A DNA stretch of 64,000 nucleotides from Rhodocollybia butyracea (taxonomy: Eukaryota; Basidiomycota; Agaricomycetes; Agaricales; Omphalotaceae): the NCBI GenBank assembly GCA_015501585.1, contig JADNRY010000125.1, positions 62,001 to 126,000 of the forward strand, given 5' to 3'. Shown in pieces: positions 56,118-64,000 of this stretch. Both the position numbers and the translations under genes were made by a program. The notes beneath the pieces are model-generated. The model saw only the letters and a program-made list of their open reading frames with translations, was not told the DNA's origin and searched no databases. Numbering within the stretch: the first letter of the stretch is position 1; every line of letters starts with the position of its first letter.

Positions 56118-58055
56118 TATTAATACAATGTAGTATTATCAATAAAAGCTCCTTTTTTAGCTCTAATTGGTTGCAAACATTCAAATTCCCCCTCCTCATC
56201 TGCCTCCCAGAGCTCTGCTCCAAAGCTCAAATCTCTTTTTAAAAAAATTCCACTAACTAAAAACTCCCAAATTGAACACTCAGATTAGCCAAATGCAAGA
56301 AATACAAGTAAAACATTCAGGTATACATCATTCAAAGATTCATATGCGGCTATATTAACCTATCATCCCAGTTGATATCAACTCCAGATCTGAGGATTGT
56401 CGACCATGGCATTGGTCTTCCTGGGAGCCAGCATGACTCAATGGCTTGGAAGGAGACGCGTATTCCTCAGCAACATAAAACTTTATTACCCAACAAAGAG
56501 TGGTGTTGGGCGGACTCAGCATATATTCAGGAGTAGGTGTAAGACGGATATTTTGGTAAGTTACCGAACGATCACACCACTAAGCTATCAGGGCCATATT
56601 ATCATGTGGTAGCTGTCTAGTCATACACTACAATATTTAATAATTTACGGAGAAATGCTGCACATCTGACAGCAAGCCTGGCGCTGTCTGGATTCAAAAT
56701 CCAAGGGGAGGATTGTGAAAGTGTACTTTCCTAAGTAGGTTTTCCAAGTTCGCCTCCTGCTTTTCCCATAGATTTTCGGTTCATCGACGTCACTGCACGA
56801 ATATGGTGGACTCCATGGTAGAAGGATATATTTTATGCAAATGAGAGCATACAAGGGCCTCTTGGTTAGAAATGGAAACCTGAACTATATTACCAACGAG
56901 ATCTATACATGAACCTGCCCTTATAACTATGACTTGCTTTCATGATCTCCACGTAGCCTGAGCCAATCAGACTGACAAAGAGCAGTTAAAGCTCCCCCCT
57001 ACACTGCTTGAACACGCGCAGCGATTCCGAGTAGTTACATGTCTTCGCGTGCTATCAAATCGCGCTCTTCCACGGGAATCTGGCCTTGAGCTGAGCGTTT
57101 GACAGAGTGGGGAACGGCGCTGTAAAGTCCCAATGTATAAGAACTAGGAGGACTGAGCCTGGGTTCAGATATCAACTCAGTTCATTTGTTGAGAAACCTA
57201 AAAGAAGGCTCTATCAATCAAGTGGTTTACTGCTGTATCTTTGTGTACTGGAGGTATAAAGCTGGTGCTCATCTCTTCATAGTTCTGCTTGAGTTAATTG
57301 CGTGCATAAGTCCCCAATAATGGAATGATGTTGGTTATATAAATCGATGGAGTTTCTAATGTACGCACAAGCCTCCTAATACTTCGGATTTTTCTTCACT
57401 TTTAGGTTACTTGTTCTATCAAGTCGTTTGCCTAAAGAGCTTTCTGTGTGCAAATAGGGTTCAAGGTTTGCCTCGGTAACTTGCAGCGTAGCCTTGGTGC
57501 TTATGATCTTTTCTTAACAGAGATATCTTACCAGGATAAAATCGCTTCCCCCTCCCTATCAAAGAGCTCAAACTCGCTCTCGCTCTCCCCTGCCATCGAA
57601 ACGCTCCCAGCCCCAGAATCCTTCGACCAACTTGAAAGCTCACTGAACCTCCATCCTCTCTTTCCAACAACCGGCAAACTCTTAACAAGGATCTCCCTTC
57701 CTACCAACTCGAAATCCCATCCAATTCCGACCGTTTATTTCATCCAACCGACAATAATATCCCCTGTCTTCCCAACTCGATTCCTATCTCACCCACTCAA
57801 AACCACTCCGAATTCTATCCTCTCTTCCATCGGACTGATGACAAAAATTTCTGCCATCTTATCCCAACTTGAGGACTATCCATCTAACTAATAAAAATCC
57901 TCCTGCCTACCAACTCAAACCCCCACCACCAAACTCGAACCCCTACCGAACCTGAACCCTGCCGAATTTCCATTGTCTCTGAGTCCCTCAGCGACGAAAA
58001 GTCCCCGTTTCTTGTATACAAAGCATCCCCTACCTGGAACCTATCCTACATACTA
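56118..58055. other. Intergenic; no supportable gene
   Basis: 57540-58000 is Ser/Pro-rich low-complexity sequence with an open frame (57448-57891) but without a motif; CCAACTCGAA/CCCTACCGAA-type short repeats end it. The last 60 bases are the upstream side of the GIY-YIG gene. Nothing else seen. Confidence 0.35.
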
Positions 58056-58556
58056 ATGGCTCGACGCCCAGCTCGTGTGTTAAAATGTCTTATTCAACAC
58101 CGTTGCCATCGCCCGATCTCTGTTGCGGATGGGTGGGGTTTCGTGTATATTATCTTCGAGGGAGTCACTGCAGCGGGAGATTGGATCGTAAAAATTGGGA
58201 TGACAATTGATGTATTTCGTCGACTCGGGGAACATGACCGAGTCTGTCCTAATCCAGCGCAAGGGCGACTGGTCTTTGTACGACTGGTAAATTTCCGGTG
58301 GCGTCAAGGTAGTACGTGGGTTTGCTTTCATTTTCGCGGTGCTAACACTTTTGGTATTAGAGGCGTTTTTTCATCTCGAGGTCGAGAGAATCTGCGTTGA
58401 TAGAACCCGCACACGATGTCAATTCTGTACGTTTTTCGCTTTCTTACTTCCTTCTCGGTTCACTTTTCATTAGGCCAGCGCAGACACACAGAGCTCTTTG
58501 CACTGAGCCCCAAACAGTTTTCAACGGTCTTAGCTATGCACTCGCGCCTCTTCTAG
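58056..58556 (+). CDS. GIY-YIG-type (T5orf172/MUG113-like) small protein
   Basis: Three exons: 58056-58308, 58361-58426 and 58474-58556, with two GT-AG introns of 52 and 47 bp; the joined frame encodes 133 residues and ends in TAG. The N-terminus is basic (MARRPARVLKCLIQHRC). Then come GWGFVYIIFEG and IVKIGMTIDVFRRLGEHD, the two beta strands and helix of the GIY-YIG fold as seen in T5orf172 domains (VY...KIG.T....RL..H). Exon 2 gives EAFFHLEVERICVDR and exon 3 completes RCQFCQRRHTELF, a Cys/His pair usual at the end of such domains. Family members are presumed nucleases but few have been tested. The sequence looks intact. Confidence 0.75.
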
Positions 58557-59377
58557 TTTTGTATTGTATCTTGTATTATGATGAATGATTTCTTGATTGT
58601 ATTGGTATAGAACGCTTTGCCAGTGTACGTAAATAAAACTGGGAATTTTGTACTGCCTATCAAAATCCGGCCAAGAGAAGTGCTGGCTGCGCTTCTAGCC
58701 GGCAGCAAAAGACCGCTTACCGCTCCTCATGGGCAGTGGTATTCCATTGAGACAGCAGAGGGTTGCTGTGGGGCCATGATAGGGCCATACTGGGTTGATA
58801 GTATTGGCATAGTCAGTAATTCTCTGCTGGGCAGATATTCAATTCAGCCACAAACAGTTCTCTCAACCAAATCGTCCTGAATATTTTATCTTCTAAATGA
58901 CTTGGCGTACGATTTACAGAAATACTTCAAGTGTTCGCTGAGTATTTAGTTTTCTCTATGACCTCTACTGGCTGAGTGGCAGCGTAACATTGCTGCAGGC
59001 AGGGAGCATCCAATCCAATCGCCAGAGGGTTGTTGCCGGTTGTGCACCTAGCCATGACTCTGCAGATGATCCAGCCAAGCCAGGGTCTTGGGCAAAAGGT
59101 ATAGAACCTCGGCGTTAAGTGCATACGATGTCCAGTTTGGACCGCCCGGCATTAGAAACAGAAAGAACTCAGCGAGTTGAACAGCTGATAAGAACTGGGA
59201 TCTGGGGAACTTTATTTGGTGAGCCCATACGCGGTTATCATCAGCAGGAGTCCCTAGCTTTTCATTTGGTGATGCGATGCAGGACTAATCGCTGAATCCG
59301 CGAGAGGCTTTCATCCGCACCTCAAAAGAAGAGTACCTGTGGCAAGTCTTCGAGATACAATGTCTTCTCGGGGAACA
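58557..59377. other. Intergenic; no supportable gene
   Basis: An 87-codon plus frame at 58617-58880 begins with TTG and shows no motif. Nothing else seen. Confidence 0.35.
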
Positions 59378-59866
59378 TCAACGAAGATTCGAGTAAAAAT
59401 TTTGACTGCAGCCTCGAGCACAGATGCTTCCCAATGTATTATGAGGGCAAAGACCCACGTTTGGGTACTCACCTCTATGATGCCTGGGGTGCGCTCTAGT
59501 TAGAGTGTAAAATGCCGGTTTTCGGGTGAAATTGTAGATGATTACTATGAACCGATTCCAAGTATCGAGAATGGTCTGGTTGAGGATTTTAATGGAGCCT
59601 TTGTAACCATCCCTTGTGCGTAGAAGGGCGGTGATCCAAGGGGAAATTTCAAGCCAGTACCCCTTCACCAGAGCATATCGATCTTGGAAGATGGGAATTT
59701 GCGAAAAGTAGGTGGACAGCGTCCTGATTGCTGTAAGTACCTGGTCCACGGCAGGGGGAAGAGGATACATGTAATCTATGGGCAGAATAAATTCAACGTG
59801 ATGAATGACATTTATAACCACCTGAATCTTTTTATCAACCAATAGGTTAAACAAGACGCATTTCAC
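59378..59866 (-). CDS. Hypothetical protein exon(s), family not recognised
   Basis: A 162-codon minus frame, coding-like, with HHVEFILPIDYMYPLPPAV and ISPWITALLRTRDGYKGS. It is preceded on its 5' side by TCAG at 59870, so 59866 is more likely the start of an internal exon than of the gene. A donor GTGAGT follows HHRG near 59475, so the last 30 codons may be intronic. It could be a fragment of a larger Agaricomycete-specific protein. No domain assigned. Confidence 0.4.
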   Translation of the reverse strand: MKCVLFNLLVDKKIQVVINVIHHVEFILPIDYMYPLPPAVDQVLTAIRTLSTYFSQIPIFQDRYALVKGYWLEISPWITALLRTRDGYKGSIKILNQTILDTWNRFIVIIYNFTRKPAFYTLTRAHPRHHRGEYPNVGLCPHNTLGSICARGCSQNFYSNLR

Positions 59867-60383
59867 TGACCGTATTAGCCATGCACAAAAATACCTCCAC
59901 CTCCACTTGGTAAATGCGGATTGATTAACTGACAGATTGATACAAACTTGGTCTGACTGGCATACTGGTTCTGATGAAACATATTTTAGAAAGATTGAAC
60001 TAACAAAGCGGAAGATTTTGAATGTCTATCAATATCTCGATATCGTAGTACAGCGAAGTACAACTTATCTCAGCCGGTGGAGATATGCGCCAATCATTAG
60101 GAGGCATTTGAGTTTCCGTTTGGAGCATTGGCAAATGTCATTTCGCTCCAATCTTCTACCTACAACCGGTATATCATGTATGTCATCGATTGCCATCTCG
60201 TGCTGTGTACAAAACATAGCGCCAATTTCTCTCAGTTTTTTTCCTTTCTTCTTTTGGAAATGACTATCAGAAACTGATTTTCTGGATATTGATTCTTGTC
60301 CCATAGGTGAAGACAATCACATGTGCAAACTTGAAGACTAATTTAAGAGAGCCAAGTAACGTTTTCATTTTCTGTGTACTCAT

Positions 60384-61750
60384 ATGCCTCTGATACTGTA
60401 GGTTTCTCTTGATAACGTCGATTTTATTTGTGATTGATTTTTCTCAGTCCATCCACTGCCGAAGACGCAGTTCTTGACTGTTTGAATGCTCGGGAACTCA
60501 TCGCATTCTCCAGAACCTCAAAGTCCTCGCACAGAGTTGTTCTGGGGTATCTGCTCCGCGCGTACTCAATTTTCGCCATTTTGGAGCCGTTTTTCACCAC
60601 AGCGCAAACTAATCAGTTTCGAATTATTCAGGCGTTCACCGGTCTTCTGATTTCAGGCTCAACCGCCCTTCAGCTTTTCATTCGCCGTTCTCGCTGCGAC
60701 CCACGGTTTAGTACCTCTGACCTCGATCTTTATGTGGAGCACCGTTACAGTTCAATTGTTGGCAAATTTCTGATATGGTGCCAATACGAATTTGTCGACC
60801 GTCCAGACTTCGACGTAGCTGTAGCAGAAGGGGCGAGAAAGATGCGTGGGTATCCCGACCACGATTATCCAGATGGTCGTGGATTTGCAGGCGTCTATAA
60901 TTTTGTCAAAGCAGGGATGAAGATCCAACTTATCACGGCTCGCAACTCAGCGCTGGATATAATTCTCAATTTCCATTCAAGTATGTGGACGATATGGATA
61001 GTTTATATAACAAGCTCATACTTTTGTTTAGCAATTGTGATGAATGTGATTTCACATTCTCATGCCTACTCGCTATACCCTCGAGCCCTTCAGAATAAGG
61101 TATCACTTATCTGCTGCTCGAACGAAGGACCTGAACGCGACGACGCCCGCCAAAAGTATGTTGATCGTGGTTACCGCATGGTAAACGGAGACGGGACACC
61201 ATGGAGAAGTCGCACAGTATCACCGCCAACAGGCTTGAGCTCCTCAGAGCCTCAGTTTGCTAACAGTGAACTCGAGAAATATTTTTATGTCTCTCAAGAG
61301 AGGCATCTCAATGACAGCGCTGCTTGGAGAATACCTCTTTCCATCATAGAGGAACCACAAGATCCTGCAAAAGATGTCCCTTGGATTTATTTATCCTTCT
61401 ATCCAAATCCAATCATTCCTTCTCTCCTTCGATACGAATATTTGATGGGCAGTCCGCTCATCGAGGTGAACTCCTGGGCACTTGAAACAGAAGTTGAAGT
61501 ATGGGCCACCCTAGGGCTTGATGCTCCCCCAGGTCTTCGTGGCCATTATACGGCAGAACACATCATCTACCAAAAGCCATCGTTGTACTACGCGTATTGT
61601 TTATCGAAGGCCGTGATGGACAGGGTCGATGATACCTTGCATAGTATATTATTCCGAAATGTTTCTGAAGAGGAGATGCGAAGTTTTCTCAGCAGGAAGT
61701 CGCAGCAAGTTGATGACTTTTCCCGACACAGGTACATCTTCTCAAAATAG
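60384..61750 (+). CDS. F-box-like protein with a nucleotidyltransferase-like segment
   Basis: A tiny first exon (60384-60397, MPLIL) joins 60448-60980 and 61032-61750 through two GT-AG introns (60398-60447 and 60981-61031). Joined, the N-terminus is MPLILPSTAEDAVLDCLNA followed by ARELIAFSRTSK, the L-P...L..L...L..F..TS pattern of an F-box, which would bind Skp1 in SCF ubiquitin ligases. Residues near 75-105 read ISGSTALQLF and STSDLDLYV, resembling the GS..D.DL signature of nucleotidyltransferase-fold proteins. Next are VYNFVKAGMKIQLI and FHSTIVMNVIS. About 420 residues, no damage seen. Such F-box/NTase-like proteins are numerous in Agaricomycetes and uncharacterised. The 3' end may have a further intron at GTACATC 61733. 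Confidence 0.65.
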
Positions 61751-62276
61751 CTTTGGCATTGATAGCTGATGGTCTGATAGCCTGGACATGGATATTCGTC
61801 AAATTGTTGGCTTGCATTACAGTTTGCGGTAGGATAGAGAAGGAACTCGAGATGAAACGTGCTCTTCTGACTTCATACATATTCTTGCTTCTGATAGCTC
61901 GTTCAAAGAACTATGATTACCTTTGAACTCGATTTTTCTGACTGTCATAGTCTTAGACATGTACCTGTTTTTACAGCGCAGTAGATCAATTTCTGATTAA
62001 TTATTCTAGCCAGGTAATAATAGAGCACGACTCCAGTCTGAAAGCCGCAATTATGGCAGTACGATGGCTGCTAAGATTTTAAATTTAGTGATGTCGAGCA
62101 AATGCAAAGTTCATAGTTCCTCAGAGAGGATAGTAAGGCGAATATCAACAGTAGTCATATTTATTTGAAAAGGAGGTTTTCATGATGAACGAAGACATGG
62201 AATAGTTGTATGTTATATGAGTAGGGGCATGTGGGAAAGAGAGGCGTGAACGAGCATGAACGAGATTCAAGGTGGC
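61751..62276. other. Intergenic between convergent genes
   Basis: Separates the F-box-like gene (plus) from the hypothetical gene that ends at 62277 (minus). No repeat or ORF to support. Confidence 0.4.
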
Positions 62277-63101
62277 TCAACCTCTAACAATGTGCTGGAG
62301 GTTTGTTTTCTTCAGAATATGATCTTTGACGTTCTTCGAGAATCTGCAAAAGTAAATATGCGTTAAAACTAGGTATTCACAAGTCGCATACAGCTTACGC
62401 ATCGATGATTCTACGCAGAATTTCGTTCCTCTTTTCTTCGTTCCCATATCTAGGGATAGAAGACAGAAATCTGTCCTGGTGCCTCGCTAGGAAGCATATA
62501 CCAATATCACCCTTCCAGTGTTCCTCACTCCCGACCGCAGCTAGAGAAACATTAGTTTCTCCCGTTTGGTCATAGGTCCCCCCCACGATGTAACGACGGT
62601 CGTTCACAACAACCAATGTTACATAGACATCATCACCGTCCGTCGCGTAGCCGAATCTTGATTCGAAGTTGATGTAGCGGTGGGAATTCTGGGGAGCCCC
62701 AACACCAGCATTGAAATGTTCGGAGTCGAAGTTCACAAGTTCTTCCTTTGCCCGATCAAGGCCAAAGTACAATCCGACGGTTGAACCGGGAACCTTCCAT
62801 AGATAATGTTATTAGCTTGTCGTGTATAGCATATCTAACCTACAGATTCTGTGCTGGTGGGTTTGAAACGCCCATTAAAGAGCGGTCCAGGAACTAGAAC
62901 GGCACTGGGTGAGAGTCGGCGACGCCACCCCCCAGTCCCACGGGAAGAGGAGGTGACAGAAGAGGAGATGACAGGATCATGAGATCGAGAGCGGCTCCGG
63001 GTGACTGGAAATGAGTGCGAACTGGAACGTGTTATCCTTGGAGACATCGAATAGTCGCAAGTCGCAGGGGGCTGATTTTTGAATGTTTGAATGGATGTCA
63101 A
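62277..63101 (-). CDS. Hypothetical protein, three exons
   Basis: Exons 63101-62844, 62793-62399 and 62343-62277, joined across two GT-AG introns of 50 and 55 bp, encode about 240 residues with one clean frame. The first exon is Ser/Arg-rich (SRSRSHDPVISSSV) and probably disordered. The second holds GSTVGLYFGLDRAKEELVNF across the junction, then YINFESRFGYATDGDDVYV and VVVNDRRYIVGGTYDQ, alternating beta-type sequence. The last ends HILKKTNLQHIVRG. I do not recognise the fold. Intact. The next gene upstream on the same strand starts at 63805. Confidence 0.6.
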
Positions 63102-63256
63102 ATAATAGTGGGATTTTTATTCTAAAAACATGCGATGAACATGAGGAGCCGTGCTGGCCTCGCAGAACAGAATTCGCGAGATCGGGGGTACATGGGATCG
63201 GAAATGTTTTCTGAGCCGTACGTACTGATTAAGAAAGATAATCTCTTCCCTTCCCG

Positions 63257-63805
63257 TTATTGTAAGGAAAAACGTCCCTTCCCTTTCCTTTCTCTTTCAG
63301 CTTTAGCGTACCGTTGCTTCTTTTGAGCAATGATCATATTTAATTCCGCCACTGATTCATCGAACTTGCTCATTCCCACCGGGAGCAAGTCTAGTTCACC
63401 TCTGATTTCCAAAGCATGGCCCAGTTCGGTCACGTTCCGATTTTCCGCCATAACGCCCCGAATCTCTGGAGACTGTAGCGCGTCGAGGGTTCGGCGGGCT
63501 TCTGACACCGCTACTCTGGTAATGATCTGTTGCACTGTGTTGTAGTATGAAAACAGAGAGAATGCAGTTACTCGCACCTTTATCAGGGTTAAGAGAACCA
63601 GCAAAACCAGTAAAATCTTTAGAAACGGATTCAGATTTACTTCTGGAGGGCGAGAAGGCAGAGAAAGACTGGATGTTGCCGCCGGTAGGAGAGATAGGGG
63701 AATTGCAGGGCCCGGCAACTTTGGGCTACCGTGCAACAAAATGTGGCCAGCTGCCCACCAGCCGTCCCATAAACGGCGAATGATTTCGCCCAGAAGAGAG
63801 AGCAT
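63257..63805 (-). CDS. Hypothetical single-pass membrane protein
   Basis: ATG at 63805-63803 opens 182 codons. A strongly hydrophobic stretch FLKILLVLLVLLTLIKV (about residues 62-78) could span a membrane. The C-terminal third is charged and probably helical (IAQKKQRYAKAERERKGKG). GTGCGA...CAACAG near 63587-63540 could be an intron removing about 15 residues after the hydrophobic stretch. The 3' part has a broken copy at 29760-29920, so the gene belongs to a duplicated family. Function unknown. Confidence 0.5.
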   Translation of the reverse strand: MLSLLGEIIRRLWDGWWAAGHILLHGSPKLPGPAIPLSLLPAATSSLSLPSRPPEVNLNPFLKILLVLLVLLTLIKVRVTAFSLFSYYNTVQQIITRVAVSEARRTLDALQSPEIRGVMAENRNVTELGHALEIRGELDLLPVGMSKFDESVAELNMIIAQKKQRYAKAERERKGKGRFSLQ

Positions 63806-64000
63806 CAGAAGAACACTGCTAAGATGGCAAGTATCATTTCTGGGTTCGACTTATAACCCTGAGGAAACGTGCACAGGCGAGTTATTAATCACCAAATGAT
63901 TGATGAGTTGTTTGATTGTATGCAAGGCTATGTTCTGCTATATTCCTCGCACCATTTCTGTAATATTTTTTTTCAGTAGGTAGTTTTGGGCTTCAGGACG
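63806..64000. other. Right window edge, no feature seen
   Basis: Upstream side of the hypothetical membrane-protein gene. No repeat end or ORF to support. Confidence 0.4.

Noticed and set aside
56545..56620. tRNA-like A-box TAGCTTAGTGG on the minus strand
   Set aside because: No B-box at a suitable distance and no arms pair.

Overview
The window looks like a transposon-rich chromosomal region of a basidiomycete fungus, most likely an Agaricomycete. Genes are split by many short (about 45-65 bp) GT-AG introns. Protein remnants match families I know as multi-copy in Agaricomycetes: a transposon-associated protein with an LGDNPMQSE core, Ulp1-like protease, DNMT1-type methyltransferase, a JmjC protein and an F-box protein. 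LTR retrotransposons and MITEs fill most of the rest. All identifications come from reading motifs by eye, without database searches, and exon borders are inferred from splice consensus.

Layout. 1-2.7 kb: an unknown long open frame on the minus strand running off the left edge, then a decayed transposon-associated gene split by a hAT-type MITE. 4.5-10.2 kb: a very young Ty1/Copia element with LTRs that read as identical and one frameshift in its polyprotein. 10.3-12.2 kb: a gag-only Copia derivative with its own LTRs and 5-bp target duplication. 12.25-14.6 kb: a Ty3/Gypsy gag with two internal stops. 15.7-16.5 kb: a broken Ulp1-like protease. 19.9-26.0 kb: a terminal-inverted-repeat element, apparently with a 9-bp target duplication, carrying a RecQ-type helicase and itself invaded by a PIF/Harbinger-type MITE and a 2.5-kb foldback element. 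27.4-29.5 kb: an intact-looking multi-exon gene of unknown function. 32.5-33.9 kb: a decaying gene with a putative dioxygenase core. 35.4 kb: a solo LTR. 37.4-38.1 kb: a LINE tail. 38.8-42.0 kb: a JmjC-type gene. 42.4-46.6 kb: a pseudogene of the condensin subunit Barren/CAP-H cut by a 2.8-kb insertion. 46.6-52.7 kb: a DNMT1-like cytosine methyltransferase copy followed tail-to-tail by a rearranged inverted copy containing a 288-bp-arm palindrome. 52.9-56.1 kb: more retroelement and MITE material around a disrupted unknown ORF. 58-64 kb: the most gene-like part, with a GIY-YIG protein, an F-box protein, and two or three lineage-specific small genes.

The common theme is nested mobile elements, with genes of chromatin and DNA modification (DNMT, JmjC, possible dioxygenase, condensin) found as duplicates or decaying copies among them. 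Most premature stops in the transposon-derived ORFs are of a type that C-to-T changes would make, as expected for methylated repeats. Indels in homopolymer runs account for several frameshifts, so part of the apparent damage may be sequence error. The candidates most worth following are the helicase-bearing element (19877-25958), the foldback element with its reiterated GTGCTCCCCC motif (23209-25676), and the methyltransferase-derived hairpin (50333-50992).
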